Of a stretch of DNA of 34,186 bases, positions 1 through 8,108 are shown piece after piece (the stretch's first letter is position 1; each line of letters opens with the position of its first letter). The DNA is from DATFEN01 sp035691285 (GTDB taxonomy: Bacteria > Acidobacteriota > Vicinamibacteria > Fen-336). The position numbers and the translations under genes were made by a program. The notes below the pieces were generated by a model. That model ran no database searches, had not been told where the DNA came from, and saw nothing but the letters and a program-made list of their open reading frames with translations. The stretch is from the NCBI GenBank assembly GCA_035691285.1, contig DASSJI010000264.1, positions 1-34,186 on the forward strand. The letters run 5' to 3'.

Positions 1-185
1 GCCCGCTGGATGTTCCGGAGCGTCTGGACCGTCTGCGCGTACGGATCGCCGACGCCCACGATCTTGCCGTCGTCCCCCGTCGCGGTCGTGCCGGACACGT
101 GGACGACGTTCCCCACGCGCACCGCTCGCGAGTAGCCGACGAGCGGCTCCCACGGCGTCCCCGAGGCGATGTTCTGGCGAGACAT
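1..185 (-). CDS. RidA/YjgF-family protein, N-terminal part (cut by left window edge)
   Basis: Reading leftward from the ATG at 185-183 gives about 61 residues starting MSRQNIASGTPWEPLVGYSR and continuing with a VHVSGTTATG stretch and an AQTVQTLRNIQ helix. This is the usual N-terminus of the RidA (YjgF/UK114) superfamily, small trimeric cytosolic proteins. Canonical members hydrolyse reactive enamine/imine intermediates; many paralogues have other or unknown jobs. The catalytic Arg of RidA lies further downstream, outside the window, so activity cannot be judged. The gene is divergent from the DinB-like gene, with 33 bp between the two starts. No Shine-Dalgarno sequence precedes the ATG; a TATAGT hexamer ends six bases before it. 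Family assignment rests on the N-terminal pattern only but is fairly characteristic. Confidence 0.8.
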   Translation of the reverse strand, partial: MSRQNIASGTPWEPLVGYSRAVRVGNVVHVSGTTATGDDGKIVGVGDPYAQTVQTLRNIQR

Positions 186-197
186 GCCGACACTATA
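186..197 (-). promoter_or_regulatory. Candidate -10 box of a leaderless ridA-like promoter
   Basis: On the minus strand TATAGT (197-192) is followed by six bases and then the ATG at 185. A transcript starting about 7 nt after the hexamer would begin at the start codon. No convincing -35 hexamer is visible at 16-18 nt spacing and no Shine-Dalgarno precedes the ATG. The same -10/6-nt/ATG geometry recurs before the kinase gene at 12019. Confidence 0.4.
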
Positions 198-218
198 CTC
201 GCCGCCTCGGAGGTGGGT

Positions 219-719
219 GTGGCGGAGAGCGTTCTCGTCGAGCTCATGCGGGGCAAGGGCGCCTTCACGGACGCGCTGGCCTGCGTCGCCGGACTGAGCT
301 CGTCCGCGGCCGGAGAGCGGGCGGGCGCGCCGTACTCGGTCCACGAGCTGGTCTTCCACATGAACTACTGGATGGAATACGAGCTCCAGCGGATCGCGGG
401 CGGGAGCCCCCCCTACCCGGAGCATGCGTCGGCGTCCTGGCCGCCGGCGACGGCCCCGGCGAGCCAGGACGAGTGGCGGGCGATCGAGGCCCGCTTCGGT
501 GCGCTGCTCGAGAGCTTGACCGAGCTCGCCCGCGACCCGTCGACGCGCGACCGGGCCGTCAGGGTCACGAGCCACGCGAGCCACGCGAACCAGGGCGCGA
601 CGGTCGTGGACGTGCTGTGGCAGACCCTGGTCCACAACGCCTACCACCTGGGCCAGGTGGCGACGGTGCGGCGCATGATCGGGGCCTGGCCGCCGGCGGG
701 AGGCGGCGACACGTGGTGA
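219..719 (+). CDS. DinB-like domain protein
   Basis: Product of about 166 aa if it starts at the GTG at 219, which has a GGAGG 5 nt upstream; the reading frame is open further upstream, but that part overlaps the divergent ridA-like gene and reads as low-complexity Arg/Pro. The helical protein has VHELVFHMNYWMEYEL near residues 43-58 and HNAYHLGQV near the C-terminus. These histidine-containing segments resemble the three-His metal site of the DinB/YfiT four-helix-bundle superfamily. Members include thiol-dependent S-transferases and many proteins of unknown role. Its stop lies inside the start region of the next gene, so translation is probably coupled to the PLP enzyme. Specific substrate unknown. 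Confidence 0.75.
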   Translation: MAESVLVELMRGKGAFTDALACVAGLSSSAAGERAGAPYSVHELVFHMNYWMEYELQRIAGGSPPYPEHASASWPPATAPASQDEWRAIEARFGALLESLTELARDPSTRDRAVRVTSHASHANQGATVVDVLWQTLVHNAYHLGQVATVRRMIGAWPPAGGGDTW

Positions 720-1840
720 GGCGGTTCGAGACGATCGCGGTCCACGCCGGGGGCGAGCCCGATGCGGCGACCGGCGCCGTGGCGCCGCCGATCCATCTGA
801 CCACCACGTTCGTCCACGGGCCCGAGGCCGAGCGGCTGCACGGGTACATGTACATCCGCGAGGACAACCCGACCCAGGCGCGCCTCGAGGAGGCGCTCGC
901 GGCGGTCGAGGGCGGCGCGGCCGCGCTCGTCTTCGCGTCCGGCCTGGCCGCCGGGACCGCCTGCCTCCAGTGCCTGCCTGCAGGCTCCCACGTGCTCATG
1001 GCCGACGACGGCTACTACGACTTCCGCACCATCCTCCGCGAGTTCCTGCCGCGCTGGGGCGGCGAGGCCACCCTCGTGGACATGGCCGACCTCGGCGCGG
1101 TGCGCGCGGCGCTGCGCCCCCACACGCGCCTCCTGTTCACCGAGTCGCCGTCGAACCCGATGATGAAGGTCGCCGACCTCGCGGCTCTCGCCGAGATCGC
1201 CCACGGGGCCGGCGCGGCGCTGCTCGTCGACGGAACCTTCGCGACGCCGGCCTTGCAGAGGCCGCTCGAGCTGGGCGCCGACGTCGTGCTGCACTCCACG
1301 ACCAAGTACCTGGGCGGCCACGGCGACGTGCAGGGCGGGGCGCTCGTGTTCCGCCGTTCGGACGAGGCGTCGGCGCAGGCGCGCCACGTTCGGAACGTGC
1401 TGGGCGCCGTCGCGTCGCCGTTCGGGTCGTGGCTCGTCCTCCGCGGCCTGCGCACGCTCGCGTGCCGCGTCGAGCGCCAGGCCGCGAACGCCTTGGCCCT
1501 GGCGCGGGCCCTCGAGACGCTGCCGGCCGTCGAGCGCGTCCACTACCCGGGCCTCGAGTCGCATCCCGGCCATGCGATCGCGGCGCGCCAGATGCGGGGC
1601 GGCTTCGGCGGCATGCTGTCCTTCCAGGTCAAGGGCGGCCGCGCTGCAGCGGTCGCCGGGATCAAGCGCTTGAAGCTGCTGACCGTGGCCACGTCCCTCG
1701 GCGGCGTCGAGACCCTCATCGAGCATCGCGCCTCGAGCGAAGGCCCGACCTCGACGACGCCCGACAACCTGCTCCGCGTCTCGGTCGGCCTCGAGCATCC
1801 CGACGACCTGGTCGAGGACCTCCGCCAGGCGTTCGCCTAG
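713..1840 (+). CDS. Cystathionine gamma-synthase/beta-lyase family PLP-dependent enzyme
   Basis: A 375-aa product, the usual length for Cys/Met-metabolism PLP enzymes of fold type I. Visible signatures: N-terminal ETIAVHAGG, the YIREDNPTQARLE segment matching the family's Y-x-R-x-x-NPT phosphate-gripping region, FASGLAA near residues 75-81, LVDGTFATP with the pyridine-binding Asp near 173, and HSTTKYLGGHGDVQGG with the Schiff-base Lys near 198. The C-terminal SLGGVETLIEHRAS is also typical. It could be cystathionine gamma-synthase (metB), beta-lyase (metC), gamma-lyase or homocysteine synthase; sequence alone does not decide. GTG at 713 has GGGAGG 9 nt upstream; GTG at 716 is the alternative, giving a GTGA overlap with the DinB stop. 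Its stop overlaps the converging dtd stop in a shared CTAG. Confidence 0.9.
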   Translation: MVRRFETIAVHAGGEPDAATGAVAPPIHLTTTFVHGPEAERLHGYMYIREDNPTQARLEEALAAVEGGAAALVFASGLAAGTACLQCLPAGSHVLMADDGYYDFRTILREFLPRWGGEATLVDMADLGAVRAALRPHTRLLFTESPSNPMMKVADLAALAEIAHGAGAALLVDGTFATPALQRPLELGADVVLHSTTKYLGGHGDVQGGALVFRRSDEASAQARHVRNVLGAVASPFGSWLVLRGLRTLACRVERQAANALALARALETLPAVERVHYPGLESHPGHAIAARQMRGGFGGMLSFQVKGGRAAAVAGIKRLKLLTVATSLGGVETLIEHRASSEGPTSTTPDNLLRVSVGLEHPDDLVEDLRQAFA

Positions 1841-2286
1841 AACTGCTTGCGGCTGTCGAGCAGGATCGTGACGGGCCCCTGGTTCACGAGCTCGACGTCC
1901 ATGGCGGCGCGGAACACGCCCGACGCCACCTCGAGGCCGGACTCCCGCGCGAGGGCGACGAAGCGCTCGTAGAGGCGGTTCGCATCGTCCGGCGCCGCCG
2001 CGTCGATGAAGGATGGGCGGCGGCCCCTGCGCGCGTCGCCGAGCAGGGTGAACTGCGAGACCACGAGCAGGCCGCCCCGGACGTCGAGCAGCGATCGGTT
2101 CATCGGGCCCGCCGCGTCCGGGAAGATGCGCAGGTTCACGACCTTCTCGGCCAGGAGCTCCGCGTCCTTCTCGGCGTCGCCCGCGGCGACGCCGAGGAGC
2201 ACGGCGAGGCCCGGTCCGATCCGTCCCACGACCGTGCCGTCGACCGTCACCGAGGCGCGCGTCACGCGCTGGACCACTGCCCGCAT
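1837..2286 (-). CDS. dtd: D-aminoacyl-tRNA deacylase (D-Tyr-tRNA deacylase)
   Basis: A 149-aa protein starting MRAVVQRVTRASVTVDG, the standard Dtd length and N-terminus. It removes D-amino acids (and glycine from tRNA-Ala) mischarged onto tRNA, as a cytosolic homodimer. Both family signatures are present: SQFTLLGD near residues 77-84 and NQGPVT near 135-140, which holds the Gly-cisPro motif that enforces chirality. A GGAG sits 9 nt before the ATG, inside the end of the upstream zinc-ribbon gene, whose stop lies 5 nt before this start. The two are probably co-transcribed. Identification is secure. Confidence 0.96.
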   Translation of the reverse strand: MRAVVQRVTRASVTVDGTVVGRIGPGLAVLLGVAAGDAEKDAELLAEKVVNLRIFPDAAGPMNRSLLDVRGGLLVVSQFTLLGDARRGRRPSFIDAAAPDDANRLYERFVALARESGLEVASGVFRAAMDVELVNQGPVTILLDSRKQF

Positions 2287-2291
2287 CCGGC

Positions 2292-3230
2292 CTACTCCAG
2301 CTTCTCGACGGTCCGGCCGCCGCGGACCGTCGCCGTGAGCCGCTGGCCGCTCTTCAGCGACGACCAGCGCCCCTGGGGCAGCTCCTTCCGGTACTCGCGG
2401 CGGCCGCGCAGGAGCACCCAGTACGTCTCCGTTCGCCGGCCCTCGCGTTCTCCGGACCCGATGGCGGCCTCGGGCCAGCGGGGCGACTGGTCGCGGCCCT
2501 CGGCGCGCGCCGTGCGTGCCGCGACCCAGCGCTCGATCTCGTAGTCCACCCTGGTGCGGTAGACAGGCCGGTCGCGATAGACCGGGCGATCCTCGTAGAC
2601 GTCCTCGAAGAAGCCGTTGCCCAAGTCGCGGGTTCCCACCCGCACGCGCTCGGTGGCGACCTGCTCCCGCTCGTTGTGATGGACCTCGCGCCGGCTGCCG
2701 AGCTTGCGTGCTCCGGCCGGGACCTCGCCCTCCCAGGCCTGCTCGCGGACGGCTCGCCAGGCCTCGACCTCGACGGCCCGCCGCCACTCGAAGCCGGTGA
2801 CCTCGACGGCTTCGACGGTCCTGCGGAAGGCGAAGTAGAACAGGACTCCGAGGGCCAGCAGGACGAGGGCGAGGCAGCCCAGGAGGCGCGGCCCGCAGCC
2901 ACTCCGCCTCGGGGGCGGGGGCCCGAGCTCGGAACCCAAGGCGCGCATCTCCCGCATCGGCCGCTCCGGGGAGGCCCCCTTCTCCGCGCCGCATTGGATG
3001 CAGCGCACGTGATCGGGCCGGTTCGACGTGCTGCAGAAGAGACATAGCCAATCGGCTCCGGCGCGCGCGGTCTCGAGCAGCGCCTCGTCCTGGACCTCGG
3101 GGGCGTCGTCCTCGAGGAAGAACTCGACGTCCTTGTCGCGGGTGGCGCCGCAGCCGCCGCAACGGAGCGCGCGCCCGAGGTTCACGCTCGCGCAGTAGGG
3201 ACAGCGCCACTTCCCCTCGCGGACCGCCAT
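2292..3230 (-). CDS. Membrane protein with two N-terminal zinc-ribbon/RanBP2-like fingers
   Basis: 312 aa. Two four-cysteine modules are clear: C10-P-Y-C13 with C24-GG-C27, and C63-LF-C66 with C77-IQ-C80, spaced like zinc ribbons or RanBP2-type fingers. A proline-rich linker leads to a hydrophobic segment at about 116-135 (LLGCLALVLLALGVLFYFAF) that looks like one transmembrane helix. The remaining ~175 residues are charged, with a Tyr/Arg/Asp-rich stretch EDVYEDRPVYRDRPVYRTRV and an ERW motif. I do not recognise a characterised function. The fingers should sit in the cytoplasm and the C-terminal part outside if positive-inside holds, but this is not certain because Arg is abundant on both sides. 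Lies upstream of dtd; divergent from the gene at 3330 across 99 bp. Confidence 0.8.
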   Translation of the reverse strand: MAVREGKWRCPYCASVNLGRALRCGGCGATRDKDVEFFLEDDAPEVQDEALLETARAGADWLCLFCSTSNRPDHVRCIQCGAEKGASPERPMREMRALGSELGPPPPRRSGCGPRLLGCLALVLLALGVLFYFAFRRTVEAVEVTGFEWRRAVEVEAWRAVREQAWEGEVPAGARKLGSRREVHHNEREQVATERVRVGTRDLGNGFFEDVYEDRPVYRDRPVYRTRVDYEIERWVAARTARAEGRDQSPRWPEAAIGSGEREGRRTETYWVLLRGRREYRKELPQGRWSSLKSGQRLTATVRGGRTVEKLE

Positions 3231-3329
3231 GCCCGCGCCAATCTATCGCAGTCCGCGCGAGGGCGGCCTGCCCGAGCCTGGACGGCACGCACCGCGTTGC
3301 GCTAGCGTCGGACGCGGACGAGGTGACCC

Positions 3330-3860
3330 ATGCGTTCAACGTTCTGGACTCTGCTCTTGAACCTGTGCCTGCCGATCGCAGCCCAAGCCCCTCCGAGCCC
3401 CGGCCCTCCGGCCGGCGCTCCCTGCGCGAAGGCGGCGGAATTCCGCCAGCTCGATTTCTGGGTCGGAGACTGGAGCGTCACCTCGAGCGGCGCTCCCGCC
3501 GGCGAGAGTCGCGTCGAGAAGATCCTGGGGGACTGCGTGATCCTCGAGAACTGGACGGGGGTCCGCGGCCTGGTCGGCAAGAGCTTCAACCTCTGGGACG
3601 CGACGACGAAGGAGTGGCGGCAGACCTGGGTCGACTCCACGGGCGGCCTCCACGAGTACCACGGCGCCTTCGCGGACCGGAAGATGGTGTACGTCGCGGA
3701 CCTCCTCCAGCCCGGCCCCGACGGCGCCCTGCGCCCGACGCGCCTGCGCATGACGTTCTTCGATCTGAGCGGCACGGTGCGCCAGCTCGGAGAGCAGTCG
3801 ACGGACGGCGGCAAGACCTGGACCGTGTCCTACGACCTCCTCTACTCGAAGAAGCCTTGA
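3330..3860 (+). CDS. Secreted DUF1579-like beta-barrel protein
   Basis: 176 aa with a signal peptide (MRSTFWTLLLNLCLPIAAQA, then a Pro-rich mature start). The mature region contains LDFWVGDWSV, ILENWTG, SFNLWDATTKEWRQTWVDS and a closing SYDLLY strand. This resembles the DUF1579/'heme-binding-like' lipocalin-type barrel family commonly annotated as hypothetical in environmental bacteria. Ligand and role are unknown. A GAGGTGA Shine-Dalgarno lies just before the ATG. It converges on the Bat operon, ending 13 nt from that operon's last stop. Classification is by motif memory only. Confidence 0.7.
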   Translation: MRSTFWTLLLNLCLPIAAQAPPSPGPPAGAPCAKAAEFRQLDFWVGDWSVTSSGAPAGESRVEKILGDCVILENWTGVRGLVGKSFNLWDATTKEWRQTWVDSTGGLHEYHGAFADRKMVYVADLLQPGPDGALRPTRLRMTFFDLSGTVRQLGEQSTDGGKTWTVSYDLLYSKKP

Positions 3861-3873
3861 GCGGCTCGGACGC

Positions 3874-4623
3874 TCAGCGCGTTTCCGCTGGCGACGGGAG
3901 CGGCGCGGCGTCCAGCCGCCGCACGTCGGCCGCGTGTGCCCAGCCCCGCGCGCCGGCGTTGTCCTCCACACGCAGCCACTCGCCGCTCGTCTCGAGGACG
4001 GGCACCACCTCTCCCTCGCGGAGCGACCCGAAAGCCTCGGCGGTCGGCGAGGCCGCGTCGAGGAGCGGCGCAGCCCGGCGCACCACGGCTGCGGTCGGCC
4101 GCGCCAGCGACGCCGCGACGGGAACGAGAGCGGCGAGCAGGCCTGCGGCCAGCGTCGTCCACGCCGCAGAGCCGGCCCACGGCGGTCCGACCCTCGAGCG
4201 AGAGAAGAGGCGCGCCATGACCGAGAGCCCGAGCAGGGACAGGGCGACGAGGTCGAGGCGGTAGCGCCGGGCCGTCCGGGCGGCAACGGCGAGCGGCTCG
4301 GGCGCGACCTCCGCCGGGTCGAGGTTGAGCGCGTCGCGAAGGCGTTCCAGCTCGCGCGCGACAGCCCGGTCGCCGGGCTCCAGCTCGCGGGCGCGGAGGA
4401 GGGCCCACAGCGCCTCTCCCGAGGCGCCGCGGGCCTGCGCGGCCTGGGCCCAGTTCCAGTACAGCGACGCGCTCTCGTGTCCCGAGGCCGCGAGCTGGCC
4501 GTAGGCGGCGATCGCCTTCGGATGGTCCCCGGCGCGCACGAGCTCGTTGGCGTCGCGGAAGGCCTGGTCCGGGGACACGGCCGGCGCGAGCAGGATCGCG
4601 AGCAGAACCACGCCCGCCGTCAC
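3874..4623 (-). CDS. TPR and SH3-domain membrane protein in the BatE position
   Basis: 249 aa. The start is a GTG whose GTGA overlaps the batD stop. An N-terminal hydrophobic stretch (VVLLAILLAPAV) is probably a signal peptide or anchor. TPR-like helices follow at about 17-95 (AFRDANELVRAGDHPKAIAAY), then two hydrophobic segments at about 123-143 and 153-175, and a C-terminal bacterial SH3-type domain at about 180-240 ending in a GEWLRVEDNAGARGWAHA pattern. This matches the TPR+SH3 BatE proteins that close Bat operons in Bacteroidetes and others. It is probably an envelope scaffold working with the upstream VWA proteins. Last gene of the operon; no clear terminator hairpin is visible in the 13 nt before the convergent gene. 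Confidence 0.8.
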   Translation of the reverse strand: MTAGVVLLAILLAPAVSPDQAFRDANELVRAGDHPKAIAAYGQLAASGHESASLYWNWAQAAQARGASGEALWALLRARELEPGDRAVARELERLRDALNLDPAEVAPEPLAVAARTARRYRLDLVALSLLGLSVMARLFSRSRVGPPWAGSAAWTTLAAGLLAALVPVAASLARPTAAVVRRAAPLLDAASPTAEAFGSLREGEVVPVLETSGEWLRVEDNAGARGWAHAADVRRLDAAPLPSPAETR

Positions 4624-6314
4624 GCCCACCGCCTCACGGCCTCGTCTGCGCGGGCGGCGAGGTCCTTCAGCTTGTCCGTGTAGTCCCCGAGCTGGGGCGC
4701 GTAGCGTACGTAGCGCACGTCGTCGATGAGGGCCCGCAGCGTGCGCGCCCGCTCGCTCGAGTCCCCGTCGGAGACGTCGCCGAAGGCTTCGTGGAGCGCC
4801 TTCTCGACCAGCGCGGCGGCCTGTTCCTTGGTCATGGCCTGCGCGCCCACGCGCGCGAGCTCGCGTCGGGCCGCGCGCAGGGCCCGAGGAGCCGCACGCC
4901 GCGCGCTCTCGTCGCCGCGCCGGAGCCGGTCCGCTCCCCAGATCGCGGCGTGCAGCACGAGTGCGAGGGCCGTGCAGAACGACACGGTCCTTGCCGAGAG
5001 CGATGCGGCGAGGGGCCTGTCCAGCGCCGAGCGCAGGGCCAGTGGGGAGCCGGCCCGGGACGGGGCTCCCGGGGCGGCCGCCGCGCTGCCCGCGGCGGCG
5101 GGCCCGCCCACGACGTCGAGGGTGAGCGGCGTGGTCGCGGCCGCCACGATGCGGCCGGCCTGCGGGTCGAAGTAGGAGAAGGAGAGCGCGGGCACCGACA
5201 GCGTGCCGCTCGTCTCGGGAACGACGACGAACTCCCAGCTGCGGGAGCCTGTGACGCCCTCGGCCGTGGCCCTGAGCTCGCTCTTCCCCTGGGGCGGAAA
5301 GACCCGGGCGCCCTTCACGACGACCTCCGGCCCGCGGTCGATCCACTTCAGGTTGCCGGTTCCCTCGACGCGGAAGCGCAAGGTGGCGGCCTCGCCGAGC
5401 GCGACCCGATCGCGGTCGAGGCTGGCGCCGACGCGGAAGCGTCCGACCGCGCCGGCAAAGCCTTCGGCCTCGGGCAGCGGCTCGACCGTCACGCTCAGCG
5501 GCTGCGTCGACCTCTCGACGGCCTCGACCGCGTCGAAGAAGCCCTGTCGCGCGAGCCGGATCCGGAACGTCGCGGCGGGGAGCGCGAGCGTCCCGGCCTT
5601 CGTCGGAAAGAGCAGCTTCCGGAGCACGGGGAAGCGGCGATAGCTCTCGCCGTCCACCGTGGCCGCCTCGCCCGACGGCGCCGTATCGGGCTTCTCCAGA
5701 TCCTCGACCCAGAAGCCCGAGAAGCGCGGCGCGTCCTTGAACTGCAGGTCCGTGACCGAGCTCTGGGTGAGGAGGGAGTAGGTGAGCACCAGGGGCTCGC
5801 CCACGCGAAGCTGCGTCCGCGACAGCGCCGCCTGCACCTGGAGCTTGGGTGGCGCGCGTCGCCCACGGCCGCTCTCGAAGAGACCTCCGAACGGATCTTG
5901 ACCGAACGGGTCCCTGCCGAACGGATCGGCCGCCCGTGGCTCGCGCTCGCGGAGCCGACCCGCTACGACCTCGATCGGGATGGCGGGCGCGGTCTGGTCG
6001 CCGGCCTTCGCCGGGCCCACCTCGGCGCGACCCACGGCGCGGGGCTTCAACGCGTACGTGTAGCTCCGCGACTGCGACATGCGCCCGTTCACGATCGAGA
6101 CCTGCGTGGACGTGAAAGGCCCGCCGACGACCTCCAGGTTCGAAAGGGCGGGAAGGGGCACCTCGTCCGGGGCGTCGCCGCCCTCGACCGTGAGGGTGAG
6201 CTGGAGCTGGTCCTCCACCCCGACCTTGCGCGCGTCCACCTCGGAGCGCAACGTGAACGCCGCGGCGCTCGAGGCTGACGCGACGAGCAGGAGACCGAGC
6301 GCGACCGTCTTCAC
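4620..6314 (-). CDS. batD: BatD-like oxygen-tolerance protein
   Basis: 564 aa from a GTG that overlaps the stop of the upstream gene by four bases (GTGA). It begins with a signal peptide (VKTVALGLLLVASASSAAA), followed by a long beta-rich periplasmic part opening with LRSEVDARKVGVEDQLQLTL, the usual BatD start. It contains LKPRAVGRAEVGP and GEPLVLTYSL segments and a later VEGTGNLKWI strand. A membrane segment near 460-480 (FCTALALVLHAAIWGADRL) precedes a helical cytoplasmic tail. BatD proteins are required with BatA/BatB in the 'Bacteroides aerotolerance' system; the biochemical role is unsettled. A Gly/Arg-rich RDPFGQDPFGGLFESGRG insert near residues 115-135 is unusual. Confidence 0.88.
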   Translation of the reverse strand: MKTVALGLLLVASASSAAAFTLRSEVDARKVGVEDQLQLTLTVEGGDAPDEVPLPALSNLEVVGGPFTSTQVSIVNGRMSQSRSYTYALKPRAVGRAEVGPAKAGDQTAPAIPIEVVAGRLREREPRAADPFGRDPFGQDPFGGLFESGRGRRAPPKLQVQAALSRTQLRVGEPLVLTYSLLTQSSVTDLQFKDAPRFSGFWVEDLEKPDTAPSGEAATVDGESYRRFPVLRKLLFPTKAGTLALPAATFRIRLARQGFFDAVEAVERSTQPLSVTVEPLPEAEGFAGAVGRFRVGASLDRDRVALGEAATLRFRVEGTGNLKWIDRGPEVVVKGARVFPPQGKSELRATAEGVTGSRSWEFVVVPETSGTLSVPALSFSYFDPQAGRIVAAATTPLTLDVVGGPAAAGSAAAAPGAPSRAGSPLALRSALDRPLAASLSARTVSFCTALALVLHAAIWGADRLRRGDESARRAAPRALRAARRELARVGAQAMTKEQAAALVEKALHEAFGDVSDGDSSERARTLRALIDDVRYVRYAPQLGDYTDKLKDLAARADEAVRRWA

Positions 6315-8098
6315 CAATCCTTTCCCTTCTTCTTCTGGCCGCGTTTCTGGGCGAGGAGCTTCTTCTGTTCCGCTTCCTCGTTCTGCTGGAGGGCCTCGAG
6401 AAGCTGCATCGCGCGCTCCTTCGGCATGCCCGTCTCCTGGCGGAAGCGCTGGTCCTCCTGCTCTTGCTGCGTCTTCGGGCGCTGGTCGCCTCGAGATCCC
6501 GGGGACCGCTGATTCTCGCCCGGCTGCTGGCGATCCTGCCGGTCCTTGGAGCCTTCTCGCGAGGGATCCTGCTTCTTCTCGCGCTCCTCCTGCTCCTTCA
6601 GGGCGCGCAGCGCCAGCTCGAGGTTCCTGCGGGCATCCTCGTCCCCGGGCGCGAGCCGCAGGGCATCCCGATAGGAACGGATCGCGCCGCGGTAGTCCTG
6701 GGCCTGGTACAGGCTGTTGCCGAGGTTGAAGCGCGAGGCCGCCGCCAGCGGCGAGCCGGCCTCGCTGCCGAGGGAGCGGAAGAGCGCGGCCGCCTCGGCG
6801 TGCTTGCCGCTCTTGTAGAGGCCGTCGGCCAGGTTGAAGCGCGTGGAGGGATCCTGCGGGCGGCTCCGGACGGCGCGCTCGAAGGCCTCGAGGGCCTGCG
6901 GGTGGTTGCCGCGCGCGTACTCGGCGCGGCCCTCCTCGGTCGCCCGGCGCGGCCGCAGCAGCAGCTCGTCGAGCCACGTCCCCGAACGAGGCTCCGGTTC
7001 GGCGCCAGGGGGCGGGCCCTCCTGCGCGAGCGCCGGAAGGACGAGGGCGGCGACGAGCGCCGCGGCCACGGGCCTCGCGCCGCGCGCAGCGGCCCTCCGC
7101 TGCGGCAAGGGCGGCGGCAGCAGCAGCGACAAGGCCAGGCACGCGAGGGCGACGGCCAGCGGCGCCTGGAAGCGCTCGCGGCGCCTGTAGGTGTACTCGC
7201 GGGCCAGCGCTCTCTGCTCCATGCCCTCGATGGCCGAGGCGAGAGCCGAGAGAGAGACGTCGGCCGGCGTCAGGCGGAAGGCCTTGCCTCCGGTGCCGCG
7301 GGCGATCGCCTCGAGCGTCTCCATGTTCAGCCGCGAGACGACGGCGCTGCCCTGCTCGTCGCGCTTGTAGCCCGTGACCCTGCCGTCGACGTCCAGCTCC
7401 GGCACGGGCTGCCCGGCCTCGGTGCCCACGCCCACCGTGTGGACGACCACGCCGGCCTGCTTGGCGCGCCGCACGGCCTCGTCCACCTCGCCCTCGAGGT
7501 CTTCGCCGTCGGAGACGAGCACCAGTGCCTTGTTCCGCCGCTCCGGATCGACGAATGCCTCGAGCCCCTTCGCGAGGCCGAGGCCCAGCGACGAGCCTGG
7601 CGCGGGAACGATGCCCGGCTCCACCGTCTCGAGGAAGAGCGCCAGCGCGTCGGCGTCCAGCGTCAGGGGAACGAGCGGGTAGGCCTCGCCCTCGAAGGCG
7701 ACGAGCGCGAGCCGGTCGCCCTCGAGGCGCGCCGCGAGCTGCAGGAGCGCCTGGCGCGCCAGGAAGAAGCGGCTGGGAGCCACGTCCGCGGTGGCCATCG
7801 AGCCCGAGGTGTCGAGCACGAGCACGACGTCGACGCCCTCGCGTTCCACCTTCTCGCGCACGATCCCCCACTGGGGCCGGGCCAGGGCGAGCAGCAGGCC
7901 GGCCGCGCCGAGGAGCAGGAGCGCGAGGCGCGCGACGCGCCAGCGCTCGGAGGTGCGGCGGACGACGCGTCCCCAGAGCGGCCGGGAGACGAGGCGCGCC
8001 AGACGCTCCAGGTCGCGCCGGCGGAGGAAGCCTTCCACGCCGAACAGGCCGGGCAGCAGGACCAGACCGAGGAGCCAGGCAGGAGCGGCGAAGATCAC
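6311..8098 (-). CDS. batB: BatB-BatC fusion: von Willebrand factor A domain plus TPR protein
   Basis: 595 aa from GTG at 8098, with a GGAGGG Shine-Dalgarno. Hydrophobic segments flank residues 5-20 and 55-72; the VWA domain follows with a MIDAS motif LDTSGSM near 95-101 and the downstream T/D positions (ALVLVSDGEDLEG). A membrane segment near 310-327 ends the BatB part. The C-terminal 220 residues are BatC-like: TPRs (RAEYARGNHPQALEAFERAV; RFNLGNSLYQAQDYRGAIRS), then a very charged Glu/Gln/Lys-rich tail (residues ~500-595) that looks disordered or coiled. In many genomes batB and batC are separate; here they form one open frame. Overlaps batD by 4 nt. Confidence 0.88.
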   Translation of the reverse strand: MIFAAPAWLLGLVLLPGLFGVEGFLRRRDLERLARLVSRPLWGRVVRRTSERWRVARLALLLLGAAGLLLALARPQWGIVREKVEREGVDVVLVLDTSGSMATADVAPSRFFLARQALLQLAARLEGDRLALVAFEGEAYPLVPLTLDADALALFLETVEPGIVPAPGSSLGLGLAKGLEAFVDPERRNKALVLVSDGEDLEGEVDEAVRRAKQAGVVVHTVGVGTEAGQPVPELDVDGRVTGYKRDEQGSAVVSRLNMETLEAIARGTGGKAFRLTPADVSLSALASAIEGMEQRALAREYTYRRRERFQAPLAVALACLALSLLLPPPLPQRRAAARGARPVAAALVAALVLPALAQEGPPPGAEPEPRSGTWLDELLLRPRRATEEGRAEYARGNHPQALEAFERAVRSRPQDPSTRFNLADGLYKSGKHAEAAALFRSLGSEAGSPLAAASRFNLGNSLYQAQDYRGAIRSYRDALRLAPGDEDARRNLELALRALKEQEEREKKQDPSREGSKDRQDRQQPGENQRSPGSRGDQRPKTQQEQEDQRFRQETGMPKERAMQLLEALQQNEEAEQKKLLAQKRGQKKKGKDW

Positions 8099-8108
8099 CG
8101 GGCCCTCC

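Noticed and set aside
99..218. N-terminal extension of the DinB-like protein to an ATG at 99.
   Set aside because: It would overlap the divergent ridA-like coding sequence and reads as unstructured Arg/Pro; the GTG at 219 has a proper ribosome site.
1837..3339. A single 500-residue minus-strand protein spanning dtd and the upstream region.
   Set aside because: Only the last 149 residues are Dtd; the rest is an out-of-frame shadow of the zinc-ribbon gene.
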